From contig JAACJK010000013.1 in the NCBI GenBank assembly GCA_013368325.1, positions 236,238 through 300,237 of the forward strand: a DNA stretch of 64,000 nt, read 5' to 3'. Within the stretch, counting starts at the first letter, position 1, and each line of letters starts with the position of its first letter. The translations under genes were made by a program, and so were the position numbers. Positions 43,197-54,353 of this stretch are shown in pieces. Below the pieces are notes generated by a model. It did not search any database. It was not told the DNA's origin and worked only from the letters and a program-made list of their open reading frames with translations. Origin of the DNA: Ephemerocybe angulata (lineage: Eukaryota > Basidiomycota > Agaricomycetes > Agaricales > Psathyrellaceae).

Positions 43197-45203
43197 ATGT
43201 CGGACTCCACTATCGGTCTGTTCTACCATTATATGTCGACCGTCCCTTTGACTAAATTCCGTGAAGCAGATGTCAACCCAAATTTACTTGGCGCAGACTC
43301 GGATGAGCTACCGAAGGATACAAACCTTATGAAGCAAATCACAGCAATTTTCTGTGACGGGCTCTTCTCCGTCGCTGATGAAGCGACAGCGTCGCTTATC
43401 TTCAACAACAGCAGGACCCTCTGCGGCTCGGAGGAGTCATTATCCCAGCTCCTCCAAACCAAGTTCGTTTTCGAGCACACCCCGTTCTACTGGGTGATCG
43501 TCAACAGCGGTGGAAGCGACTCCGGGATTCCGCCGCTCCTAGTGCATATGCTCGGAATATGTGCGAATCTCAGCAAGGAGGCGCAGAAAGACATTGTAGA
43601 CGCGTGTCTAATCCTTTCCGACGATGGTATCTTCCAGTATATCAAGTCCAAGCTTCCCGCTCTACTACTTGGACCAATTCCTAAATCCTTTTTTGCACTC
43701 GAAGAGAGTCAGCCGACATTCAAGGCCACCCATTCGGAAACGGACGATTCGTTCGCTGTCCGTTTCGACATCCCAAAGTTCTTTGATAGACTCGCCATTG
43801 ATCACTGCATATCTCATCAGTTCATGGCCCCAGGTATGTGCCCGACGTGTGGGTATTAAATGTCTGTAACATTTGCTCATGGCCGGTTCTCCTCAGGCAG
43901 TGTGTGGTGGCTCAAAGCCGTGACTGTGGCAAACCCGACACCCTATGCTCGCCGCGAATGGCTGTTTGAGCTTCTTGAGCTGCATTCAACAGGGACCTCA
44001 TCTCCAAATGCAGGGATCCCTGTTGAATGGCAGATCGACCTGGAGTTAGAAGCAGAGGGAGAAGGTGAGTTTTAGTCTACCTCTACCCCCTCTATTAGAC
44101 CATTGTCCTCACGACGCTCGACACAGGGTCCAACTTTCGCCGTACTTTCAGGCAAAAATATACGCAGATACGAGTTCCGTTCTACATACGTCTAGAAGGC
44201 GAGGCCGTCGCGTTCTTTCAAGCGTGAGTTGTATCGAATTCTATCGCTTTGACGCGCTCATAGCATAGACCATCAGCAACCCTTACACTTCAGGTCCGAG
44301 TCGGAAGCTCAGTGGGTCAATTGCCATGAAGCTCATCAGGTCTCCTCGCCCGACTCCAGGCCAGAGAGGCTTCGGCAGCATGGCGACTCCCAACTCTGCC
44401 GCGGGGACTTCCTTCCCAGCCCCCCCTGGGCCTCCTGGTCGCAGCTTCACTTACATGGAACGAACAACGTTCTATGCTGCTTACCGGGATTATTGCCGTA
44501 GAATGAACATCCGTCTCGACCCAGCGACCATGCAGATCGAAAACAGGCTGGTTGATCTCTGGAACCTGCACTGGATTGTTTCCCAGGAAGGTGGCTACAC
44601 GAAGGTAAGGGGCATTCATCGATCGATTTCCCCGTCACTTATAATGTCGTGGAGATCAACCAAAAGGGAACTTGGGACATTGTCGCTGGGAGGCTGGGCT
44701 TCATCACGGTTCCTGGTGAGCTTGGACGCCCCTCCCGCTCCGCGTCCGACACTGCTCTGCAACTTGCCGCCCACTACAAGGAATACCTCCAAGAATTCGA
44801 CTACTTCTATTCCCGCTTTTACGACCCTATGCGCGCAGATCAACAGGCAGGACACCCTAGCACGCAGGTTCACCCGAACTCGACCCAGCTCGCGCGTCAC
44901 GGGCGTGCGGTGGCCTATAGTCTGCAATCGATACAGGAGCTGCGCCGGATGGGTGTTGATGAAAGGATCATAGGGTTCGTTGACGCAAATAGGGCCTTTC
45001 TGCAGGGCTTTCTGCAGGGGCCGTACCAGGACCGGTTCAACTTCAGACTCGCAGAGGGCGGTGCGGGGAACGTCGCTTTAAATAGCGAGCAGACGGCTCA
45101 GACATCCGACTCCCAAGGTGATCCAGTCGAGAGCGCCGACAGCCCTATGGAGAGTTCACAACAAACTGAGGTCCTGGATGATTCACGAATGTGCCAAGAG
45201 TGA
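43197..45203 (+). CDS. GLFSVADEATA-family protein fused to an ARID domain (copy F)
   Basis: Exons 43197-43833, 43897-44064, 44127-44223, 44277-44604 and 44655-45203 sum to 592 residues. Module 1 has FCDGLFSVADEATASLIF, EHTPFYWVIVNSGG, PPLLVHMLGICANL, IFQYIKSKLPALL and FDIPKFFDRLAIDHCISH. Module 2 begins GSVWWLKAVTV, with REWLFELLELHS. A short exon ends LEGEAVAFFQA. The next exon starts NPYTSGPSRKLSGSIA, passes through a Pro/Gly-rich linker, and enters the ARID domain: YMERTTFYAAYRDYCRRMN, LVDLWNLHWIVSQEGGY, GTWDIVAGRLGF and LAAHYKEYLQEFDYFY. The acceptor at 44276 was chosen because it reproduces the exon border of copy A. The acceptor at 44654 is weak. ARID domains bind DNA, so this is likely a nuclear protein; the role of module 1 is unknown. 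Confidence 0.78.
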
Positions 45204-45509
45204 ACCATACTAGATTCTGGTGCAGAAGTAGGCGGGAATATAAAGCTGGTAGAAGCAGGGCACTGTCTGACTCTTGTTTCGCAGATATGAGGACATATTA
45301 TGCCTCTGCTTGACGGGCGCTTCATGCCAACTTCTCACTGGTTGCCCGCATCTGTTGCCGATCATGTATTCTCTAATGTATCAGACATTGTTTTTGCTAC
45401 CCTCCCCATGCACATGCCTGAAATCCAGCTTCTCGCGTGACCAAACTTAGCGCCGAGTATCGAGTGCGGCTACTCCAAATTTCAAAAATACTGAGGCTAG
45501 TCGCAAGAG

Positions 45510-46228
45510 GTCACCGTGAGCTTCACCCCACCAACAGGACTCGACCCCACCACCTTCCTGGTCTACTCGGGGCCTGGGCTCATCCAAATCTCCGCCCCAG
45601 CTGAAAGCTCCGTTCACGATAATCTGTCAAGATCTTGGATACGTCCAACAGGGTCCTCCCCGTTCCGTACAAAGATCCCTCCATCCTTGATACGACAGGC
45701 TTCAGCCAGGTGAACCCGACAAACTGCGCCTTTAGAGCTTGGTGTTCAGGTAAGACTTCTTCATGAGCGTCTCATATTAATGCTGACCTCGTTGGTCCGA
45801 TGTGGAGAATAGACAGCTGTTTGGTTCCCCCTTGGTCCGAATCGATCTCGTTAACCCTGACCTTCAGATCGAAGTCATAAACATCCAGCGGCGCGACCCC
45901 ACGGTGGACATGGGCACGGAGTCCACGGACCATGGTTCAGCTTCCCGAGCCTGGGAAGGGAGGAGAAACGTTTGCCAAAGATTGTGGGGGCCAATTCTTG
46001 AGGTTCCATACATCGCTCGGAACGAACGACGTGAGTCGTTCGTTCGTTTGAAGGGTATATCTACATCATTTTCAGCCCTTGGCAGCGCGACTGGCCGGGC
46101 AGCCCTATAGGTGGATCGATTTCACGGAGCCAGTGTTCGCTAGCGGGACGGTTCTCCCCAACGGCCAGTATATCGTCCTTTTGCGTGTCTTGAGTTACGG
46201 GGGATATGAGACTACGAGACTTGGTTGA
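45510..46228 (+). pseudogene. remnant of a subtilisin-like protease C-terminal region
   Basis: Fragments in different frames read in order: SFTPPTGLDPTTFLVYSG, then LFGSPLVRIDLVNPDLQIEV, then VPYIARNERRE, and finally WIDFTEPVFASGTVLPNGQ and YIVLLRVLSYGG before a TGA at 46226. These correspond to the Fn3-like C-terminal part of secreted basidiomycete subtilases of the minor extracellular protease Vpr type, where segments such as TPPxGLDxxTxPVYSG and GxVxPNGxYxxLLRxL occur. The catalytic domain is absent and stops and frame changes interrupt the rest. It could also be a poorly spliced gene, but decay is more likely. Confidence 0.55.
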
Positions 46229-46812
46229 GTCCCGTTGTTGGGGTGCGGGTACCAGTCGTCCCTTGATGAACAAGGTTGCAAGGAATGCCTTCTTTTAAGT
46301 ATTTACTGTGGTACCTGGATAGTAGTTGGTGGCCGAGACAAGACAGTTGAGACCCAGGTCTCTGTTACTCCAAATTGCTGTGAAACACTCCTGTGCATAA
46401 TACTCTTGCCATCTGTCGCAATCGAGAGCATCGCAGCAGTAGCCTGGGGTGAGGGGTGCGCGATTGGGTCCCATACCCAGCATTGATCGGCACAAAACGA
46501 AAATTGGGGTGGAAGCCGGAGGTCTTGTGCTCTGAATTATTCTTCGGGTCCCCACATTTCAGCGCTCTTGCGTTCCAGTGAGAGCAGCGAACAAGAAGCA
46601 TAAGAAAGGGTAAACAAGCGCCATTTTTAGTCAGCCTTTCAGAGCGAGAAGTTGTCGCCTGAAAGATGAAGAGGTAGAGAATTCGAGAGAGTGCTGGAGG
46701 CTGGAGCGCGGTTTCAACTTGGCTGGTGTGCTTTGTCAGCAATATTCGCACGACTGAACAAGGCTGGGGGCATCCGTTGATAGCTATGTTGGTCCAGACA
46801 CACCGCCCCCGT

Positions 46813-46831
46813 GAGGATGATGGTCATCCTC
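46813..46831. repeat. 8-bp-arm hairpin
   Basis: GAGGATGA, a 3-base loop TGG, then TCATCCTC, a perfect inverted repeat. Another GAGGATGA copy follows at about 46838. Confidence 0.7.
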
Positions 46832-46889
46832 GCCCGCGAGGATGATTATGTAAGCTGTAAATAATGCCCACGCTAGATCAAACCTGCTG

Positions 46890-46916
46890 TGTGCCACGCC
46901 TGAACGGCGTGGCACA
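46890..46916. repeat. 11-bp-arm hairpin
   Basis: TGTGCCACGCC, the 5-base loop TGAAC, then GGCGTGGCACA, a perfect inverted repeat that is strongly GC-rich in the arms. Confidence 0.8.
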
Positions 46917-47099
46917 GCTCTTTCAACATCCCAATCCGCTCAGTGCACCTCGGATATCCAGAGCCTAGGAGGAGGAGAAAGAGGGCAGGAGGCTTTTAGA
47001 TCTTATAGTTCCTTATCCCTGGCCGTTACGTCCACCCCTTTCTTTTCCAATATGGATATCGAGCGCAGTGCGTCCGCCCACCAATGTCTGTGTAGAGAT

Positions 47100-49170
47100 T
47101 ACTCCCAGATTTCAGAATGTGTTTCTTGCGTAACGAGTGTTTATCCATCCTGTGGTTCTACAGCCATTCCCACCGCGCATACCTCGCCAGTCGGTTCCCT
47201 GCATCACGAGTGGCTCTGGTGGATGATTGCAGGTGTCCCGCTGCCCGAAAGCAACCATTGTATCGGCAGACATCGCACCGCCCAAATCACCTCTGCATTG
47301 CTTCAGTAGGAGGTGGTCATCCGACGAGTGCTTCTGGAAGCAAGGTACGCGCGAAATCTGACTTGCATTTCCTGTGGAGGCATCGGTGTTATCGCAGGTG
47401 GGTCCGCCACCCCGAAACAGTGCGCCAGTGTTGACCGTCCATCCATTCCTTCTACAGACAACGCACGGCCCAAACCAGTCCTGCAATGCTTCAGTAAGCG
47501 GTGGTCATCCAACGAGTGCTTCTGGAAGCAAAGAACGATCGAAATGTGACCTACATTTCCTCTGGAGGCATCGGTATTATCGCAGGTGGGTCCGGAGCCC
47601 CGAAACAGTGCGCCAGGGTTGACCGTCCATCCATTCCTTCTACAGACATCGCACCACCAAAATCACCTCTTCATTGCTTCAGTAAGAGGTGGTCATCCAC
47701 CGAGAGCTTCTGGAATCAAAGGACGGGCGAAATGTGAGGTGCATTTCCTCTGGAGGCATCGGTATTAAGGTCCCGTCCTTTCCTTCTACAGACATCGCAC
47801 CGCCCAAATCACCTCTGCATTACTTCAGTAAGCGGTGGTCATCCAACGAGTGCTTCTAGAAGCAAAGGACGGGCGAAATGTGACCTGCATTTCCTCTGGA
47901 GGCATCGGTATTAAGGTCCCGTCCCTTGCTTCTACAGACATCGCACCGCCCAAACCACCTCTGCATTGCTTCAGTAAGCGGTGGTCGTCCGACGAGTGCT
48001 TCTGGAGGCGAAGAACGGGCGAAATGTGACCTACATTTCCTTTGGAGGCATCGGTATTATCGCAGGTGGGTCCGCCGCCCCGAAACAGTGCGCCAGTGTT
48101 AACCCTCCTTCCATTGCTTCTACAGACATCGCACCGCCCAAACCACCTCTGCATTGTTTCAGTAAGCGGTGGTCATCCAACGAGAGCTTCTGGAATCAAA
48201 GGACGGGCGAAATGTGACGTGCATTTCCTCTGGAGGCATCGGTATTAACCGTTGTTCCTAGAGACATTGTACAACCCAAACCACCCTTGCGATGCTTCTG
48301 AAAGCACCGCCCGGCCGCAACGCACGGCCCAAACCAGGCCTGCAATGCTTCGGTAAGGGGCGGTCACCCGACGAGGAGTTCTGGAAGCAACCCACCGACG
48401 AAATGTGACCTGCGTTTGTTCTGGAGGCATCGGTATTGTCGCAGGTGGGTCCGCCGCTCCGAAACAGTGCGCCAGTGGTGACCCTCCTTCCATTGCTTCT
48501 ACAGACATCGCACCGCCCAAATCAACTCTGCATTGCTTCAGTAAAAGGTGGTCATCCAACGAGACGTTCTGGAAGCAATGCGCTGACGAAAAGCGACATG
48601 TGTTTCCTCTGGAGGCGTCGATGATTGCAGTGTACACCGCCTGGCCGTTGCTTCAGCAGACAGTGCACGGCCCAAACCAATCCTGCGATGCTTCGGTAAG
48701 GGGCGGTTACCCAACGAGACGTTCTGGAAGCAACCCACCAACGAAATGTGACTTGCGATTCCTCTGGAGGCATCGATAATTACCGCAGGTGGGTTGGCCG
48801 CCCCAGAACAGTGTGCCAGTGAACCGTTGTTTCTAGAGACATTGTGCCACTCAAACCGCCCATGCAATGCTTCTGTAAGAGTTGTTAATCCGACGAAAGG
48901 TTCTGGAAGCAACTTTCCGATGAAATGTGGCCTGCGTTTGCTCTGGAGGCATTGATTAATACCACAGGTGGGACGGCCGCCCCGAAACAGTGTGCCACTG
49001 CTGACCACACAACCGTTGTTCCTACAGACATCGTACTACACAAACCACTGCTGCAATGCTTCTCTAAGAGGCGGGCGCTTGCTTTTGTATCAACTAGTCA
49101 TGCATTTGTATGGCTGGTTCTGTCCAATGTTTCTGTAGACATTGGAATCCTTATTATTATCTGACTTTCA
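47100..49170. repeat. degenerate tandem satellite, about 10-11 units
   Basis: The core TCTGGAGGCATCGGTATT (with variants) recurs near 47370, 47556, 47752, 47896, 48042, 48232, 48424, 48610, 48764 and 48943. Spacings fall in two classes, about 145-155 bp and 178-197 bp. The longer units include an extra block TCGCAGGTGGGTCC...GCGCCAGTG that the shorter ones lack. Every unit also has a box like TTCTACAGACATCGCACC, a GCATTGCTTCAGTAAGC box and a CGAGTGCTTCTGGAAGCAA box. Open frames run through it in several phases because units are short and GC-rich, but no frame is preferred, so I do not regard it as coding. Confidence 0.85.
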
Positions 49171-49377
49171 GCTCACGGGTCTGTGTACCGTTCTGTGCTG
49201 ACCCCTTCCGTGTCACGGAGACCCGCCGACAAATGTCGTGTGCCTCGTCGAGCATCGCCGAGAGGGGCTGCCAGATGGGGCGTGGGAAACCTTGAATTGC
49301 ACCCATTGTACGCGCGACACTTCCCGTCTCCCTCCCACTTCACTCCCTACGTTTCACTCCTACCTGTCCCATCCCCG

Positions 49378-50480
49378 ATGCGCATCCGAAGGCTCGTTCA
49401 GCGTTATCCGTACCGGGAGGAGCTGGAGTGGTGCAGCTTCTGTAACAAGCGACATAGTAAGTCTCCCGATAGGTCTGATTCAGTCGTATTCATGACCGCC
49501 TTCTGTCAGCGTCTGACAAGGACGCACCAATACTTCGCCTTCCTCTCGATCTCTCCCTCTTCATCGTCTCCTTGCTCCCTTTCTCTGACCGTCGCTCCCT
49601 ACACGACTCGTGCCTTCACATGGAGAAGTTGGTAGCCACCCCGGTCACTACACGCGTGCGCAACACCCTCCGGACCTTTGGGCTCGATCCCGCTCCCTTT
49701 CTCGAGTCCATGCAGTACTACGGGGCTGTGATCGGAGGCATGGCGGCTCTTCGAATCTTTGCCGAGGAAGTCCCAATGCCTCGCGTCCTGGAGGTGTATA
49801 CACAGACGAGCACCGACTCCCACCCGGACTTGGGTGCCCCACACCAACAGGTTTACGACGACAACGATGCATCGGATGATCGGGGAAATGGCTACCGCCT
49901 TGTCGACACGCTCCTCCACACGTATGAGAAATGTACGGTGCTGGGATACCGCCACTACGGATACGGAGACAACATCGTCAAGATCTTCCGCATGGTCAAT
50001 ACGACGCTCGACCGAGAGATTCTATTCATACAATGTCGTGTCCCCCCTATTGCGTTAATCACCGAAGCCCCAACAACCGCCCTCATGAATTTCATCACCT
50101 CCAACGACGCGGTTTGCCTTTATCCCGAACTCACCGAGGCTCGCAAGGGGCTTTTCACCATCGTCATCCCTGAAGACGGCTCATCAACGTTCGACATCCC
50201 CGTGTTTGATAGGCTCGTTGGCCACGGTTTTACCATGTTCGAAAACGCAACGCGCGCGATTGGACGTCACCTTTGCCCAATGAACCCCTCCTGCCCCGCA
50301 CTCTCCAGGGCGTATCCCGACCTCCTGATGTACTCCGTCCACTTCACCGACGCTGGAAGCTACGGTTCTCGCATTCCTTCGATAACGTGGAACTTAAACG
50401 TCCCTTCGTCATGTGGTTCGTCTGAAAGGATACAAACCGGTGTGTACTTATATTTTACCGTCAAGTGGACACGAAGCTGA
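49378..50480 (+). CDS. nucleotidyltransferase-like uncharacterised protein
   Basis: Exons 49378-49456 and 49510-50480 sum to 349 residues. The N-terminus contains WCSFCNKRH, a possible small zinc-binding motif. Then LVATPVTTRVRNTL, MQYYGAVIGGMAALRIF, a variable segment, KCTVLGYRHYGYGDNIVKI, ALMNFITSNDAVCLYPEL and TEARKGLF. This order (GxVIxGxxAL near the start, ..MNF.t.....yPelt..+gL later) is that of a common Agaricomycete family with a probable nucleotidyltransferase fold. The usual catalytic acidic pair after the Gly-rich turn (family members have DLDIY) is here replaced by RVLEVY, so activity is doubtful. It begins 200 bp after the satellite ends. The C-terminus may be spliced differently after 50350. 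Confidence 0.6.
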
Positions 50481-50676
50481 TATCAAGCAGTGGTTGGGCC
50501 CGGCAAGTGGCCGAAGGAACTCAGAGGTTGATAGCATGTACCATACGTCGAATCTACTCTTTTGTATCGCCACGTTTGTCTCAAATCTCAGATCTCTTAG
50601 TGTTTGTCGCGCACAGTGAAAGAAAGGCAGATAAAATTCGAGAGACGCAGAAAGAAAACAAAGATCGGTAGATAAA

Positions 50677-53429
50677 TTACGAGCCCAAGTCCATCTCCTC
50701 GTCGCCCATGTCCACGTCCTCGGCTTCCGAAAGGGATAGGTCCGCAAAGCTCCTGTGACCCGAAGGTCCCGGGGTGGGAAGATCGTCAATCTCGACGTAC
50801 TGGGGCTTCTGTCGTTGCTTGGGCTGAGGGGTGGGAGGAGCGGGGGAGGGGAGAGTCAGGCCATGGTAAGAGTACCAGTTGAGAAGCGCTTCGGGGGCAT
50901 TGGACGTATCCCTTCGGACGCCGTTCCTGTCAAACAGGTACAAGTCGTCGACCCTAATCCTCAAGGCCCGGAAGATATGGTTGAAGTGACCCCGGTGCCT
51001 AGGGTCTGGAGAAACGCCGAAGTATTCCATTGCGCCGGTCGAGGGGGAGACAAGCATGGGGCTGCTCTTCCACAGGTAGAAGTCGAGGAGACACGTCTCC
51101 AACTCGCACCCACAGTGCAAGTAGTATGCTTCACCTATCTTGCGGAAGAAGGTGAGCAGTTCGGCTTCGCCCATGCCGCTGACGACTGGCGGGACCTTGT
51201 GCGGGTTGTCGTTATGCGATGGCAGCCTCTTGATTACAAGACTTTTGGCTGGCCCTGGAACCTTGGCGACCGACGAAGGAAGGGCGGTCGTTGTCTGCGA
51301 TGGACTGAAGGGAACACCGGTGACCTTCTTGTCGAACTTAGGCTTCCTAACCGTCCCTTTCAGCTCCCTGCTGTCCTGGTCGTTGACGAGGCACTGGTGA
51401 TCGAGGACGCTGTGATACGCGCACTTTGTCTGACCGGTGCCGTTGTCCAAGAGAAACATAGACATGGCCAGGATGCGAGATGTCGTGGCAGACTCCGGCA
51501 GGTACTCCTGGACCTTCCGGGCCTTGCTACGGATCCGACCAGATAGCATGAGATTGTGAGTGATGAAGTTGTGCATAGAATTCTCGCCGGCCACTGTGAG
51601 GAAGGACATTGTCAATAACTCTTTTTTTGGACGAAGCGTGGACGGACAAACTCACGTGCAAATTTATTGTCCTCCTCCGCGAGCTCCGCCTTCGTAAGGA
51701 TCTGAGGCACCGACTCAGGTTCTGATCCCTCGCGAAGTAATTGGAAATCGGCGTCATCGATCAACCGCATGCCCTCGTCCTCTGGCTTCATTTTCGATTT
51801 TCCCTTGCCTTTTGCACCGGCCTTGGGCCCCGTTCGTTTGGCGCCTAGAGAAGAAGGTTCGTATTAGCCGTCAAGGTACAACTGAGATGCACATAACTTC
51901 AGAACACGTACGTTTTACGGTGGGCTTCACAGGCCCTGGGGTATCGGAGTCACTCGAGATCACAATGACCTCCAAGTCAGCATCCGGCTTTCGCTTGTTT
52001 GAACCTTTAGGAGGGAGACGATCGGCAGCCTCCACCTTGGGCTTGATATGTACTATGAATTTTGTATGATCGTGAGTTCCAATTGAATGAACAGTGTTTA
52101 CGGATCCGGAGGCGTACCTTGCTGGGCTGTAGCGATGGGCGGCGCGCCACTCGCGGGAGGAGGAAGAGCGGCCTCCTGTGCCTCGGGTTTGACAGGCTGC
52201 ATAGGATCTTGGGACAACGTCAGCTCTTACTCAGAGAAATGGTGTGTAGAGAGATGGACACATACCTTGTTGGGCTGGACGTACGGGCACGGGGCGTTCA
52301 GGGAGAGGAACGGCAACCTCCTGTGCCTCTGGCTTCACACGAGTCAAAGGAGCTTGAATGTACGTTAGCTCATATTGTAGTCATGAACGGGTATCACACG
52401 AACCTTGACCGACTGGGGGAACAAAGGAAGATGCAGGAGGAAGTACAACCTCCTGTGCCTCAGGCTTGATGACACCAGTTGTGGTGGGAACGACATTTGG
52501 AGTAAGAGGTGCGGAGGTCTCGGTGACAGGGGGAAGCGCCGCATCAACTACTCCAACAGGCGCAGCGGTCGGAGCGGTCGGCGGGATGACGGCCTCTACA
52601 ACGTTAGCGGGCACAGGGACCGGAGGAACGACCGCGTTGATGACTGGAGGAGAAGCGGGATCGACGACTTCAGAGGGAGCAGTGACCTCGTTGACTGGAG
52701 GAGAAGCGGGATCGACGACCTCAGAGGGAGCAGTGACCTCGTTGACTGGAGGAGAAGCGGGATCCACCACTCGAGAGGGCGCAGTGACCTCGTTGACCGG
52801 AGGGGTGGCGGTGGCCTCTTCGACCGGCGGAACTGCAGTGTTGACGGCTCCAGGAGGTGCAGTGGGCTCGCTGACCGGAGGGAGAGCCGCAGAGGTCTCG
52901 TTGACGGGGGGAGGAGTAGAGCCGACGCCTCCGGCTTCAGGGAGCGCAGTGGCTTGGTTGAGCGAGGGGGGAGAGGCGGAACTGACGACCTCAGAAGTCG
53001 CAGTCGCCTCGTTGTCCGGGTGGCGGTCAGTGTTGACGGGGGGAGGAGTGGAGCTGACTCCTCCGGCTTGAGGGGGCGCAGCGGCTTGGTTGAGCGAGGA
53101 AGGAGCCGCGGACTCGGAGTCCTCTGGCACAGGAGATAGAGATGAACCTCTCTCCTCAGACCTCACTTGCGCCATGGCGCCTTCAATACCAGCCAACCGT
53201 TGTTTCATGATGTTGACCTTCCTCGAAATGTGCGAATAGGTCAACTTCTGCGATCGAGCGAAGTCCCTCCTTTTTTCCAAGTCTTCAAGTTCTCCCGTGG
53301 AGAACTTGAACGCTGCTTCAAGGGACGCTGTCAAGACCATTTAGTTACATGCGCGTCGTCGCGAGTGCCCTACACACCAATTTTTTCAGAGTAGGGGAGG
53401 AGCCGATTGCTCTCTAGGAAGGCGTCCAT
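50677..53429 (-). CDS. uncharacterised protein with repeated PPV..VTAPSEVVDPAS and KPEAQE exons
   Basis: Seven exons sum exactly to 799 residues: 53429-53378, 53327-52404, 52352-52266, 52207-52118, 52052-51912, 51844-51656, 51593-50677. The N-terminus is a helical segment (MDAFLESNRLLPYSEKI, then LEAAFKFSTGELEDLEKRR and a coiled coil). A Pro/Val/Thr-rich region holds three near-identical 17-residue repeats. The end of exon 2 and exons 3 and 4 each carry KPEAQE followed by Pro-rich sequence and QQ or QG. Exon 5 has a VIVISSDSD motif resembling a SUMO-interaction motif. The last 305 residues (MHNFITHNLMLSGRI, ALRIRVDDLYLFDRNGV) look globular but match no family I know. Probably nuclear, given basic patches KAGAKGKGKSKMK. 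Confidence 0.65.
52661..52813. repeat. 51-bp in-frame tandem repeat, three copies
   Basis: Units start at 52661, 52712 and 52763, encode PPVNEVTAPSEVVDPAS-like 17-residue blocks on the minus strand, and differ at only a few bases. The third unit has R for E (APSRVVDPAS). Confidence 0.9.
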
Positions 53430-54353
53430 GACAGCTGTACGCGCTGTAAGTATCGGACCCTGAATACACCTCGAAAGCACACACCTTGAGCGGACGTTGG
53501 TTGAGCGGACATTCTGGGTATTCAATGCTTTCAGAGAGTCGGTTTCACGTCTGAGTGGGAGTGTAGACAAAGGATGGGGGCAGGAACGTCCATTTGGGGT
53601 CGTTTACTATCCGTGAAAAGGTCCAAGGGGCACGGCCGGCCGATGAGAGCATATGGAAGGGAGGAGACACGAGTGCGCGCAACACGCGTCCATTCATGAG
53701 GCGAACAAGACATCTTGACGATTGGATGCGCGTCCGATGGCGGTCGTTGATACCAGCTGATACCAGGAGCCCGGAGGAGACATGCATGCTCGCGACACGC
53801 ATGCAATCTTAAGCTAAGTAGACATCTTGACGATTGTATGCGCGTCCGATGGCTGTGGTTGATACGACCCATCTTGCTCATCGACTGTAAAAACGCTGTG
53901 GTAGGCCTTTAATGCTCTGTACAACGGAAATAGAAGAGAGATATACTGGCTGTGTACCTTGTGGCATGAGACGAATCCAAGTGGGTTGAACTTGGCCTTT
54001 CACTTCGACATAGATGATTCAGATAGGGCAGCCTGATGCCGTCGCGTCGCGGTTCATTTTACCACCACATGACCGTGTAGATTCTCATCAGTGATCTTCG
54101 CGAAGTTGATCCCTGTGTATCATTATGGACGGGCGCCAACTGCTCCGCGCTTGGGGTTAAAAAATAAAAAAGATCATATGGTAACAGACTTGAAAAAAAT
54201 CATATGCCCAACCAGGCCCAACCCTGAGCATTGAGCGATTCTCGGGGTCAAGGCCACCGTTCCAGAACCCAGGTATTTGGGCCCCAAAACCCCCATCGAA
54301 ACCATGTCCATGAGTGCGCGGTATGTATATGGGAACTCGATGCTATTCTTAAT
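53430..54353. other. intergenic region with a 112-bp direct repeat
   Basis: GACATCTTGACGATTG followed by GCGCGTCCGATGGC occurs at 53709 and again at 53821, with the intervening sequence partly alike (CATGCATGCTCGCGACACG between). No gene is recognised; overlapping short frames are repeat artefacts. Confidence 0.55.

Larger units (their letters stand above)
46229..47047. other. intergenic region with two perfect hairpins
   Basis: No gene recognised. Two inverted repeats near the 3' end are listed separately; they lie 140-240 bp before the satellite array. Confidence 0.45.

Noticed and set aside
46891..46915. Rho-independent terminator
   Set aside because: It is a stem-loop without a T-run, and this is a eukaryotic genome; kept only as a hairpin.
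47313..49164. Many small open frames in the first satellite
   Set aside because: All three frames of both strands are open over similar lengths in successive units, as expected for a repeat with few stops; none has start and splice context that stays the same across units.
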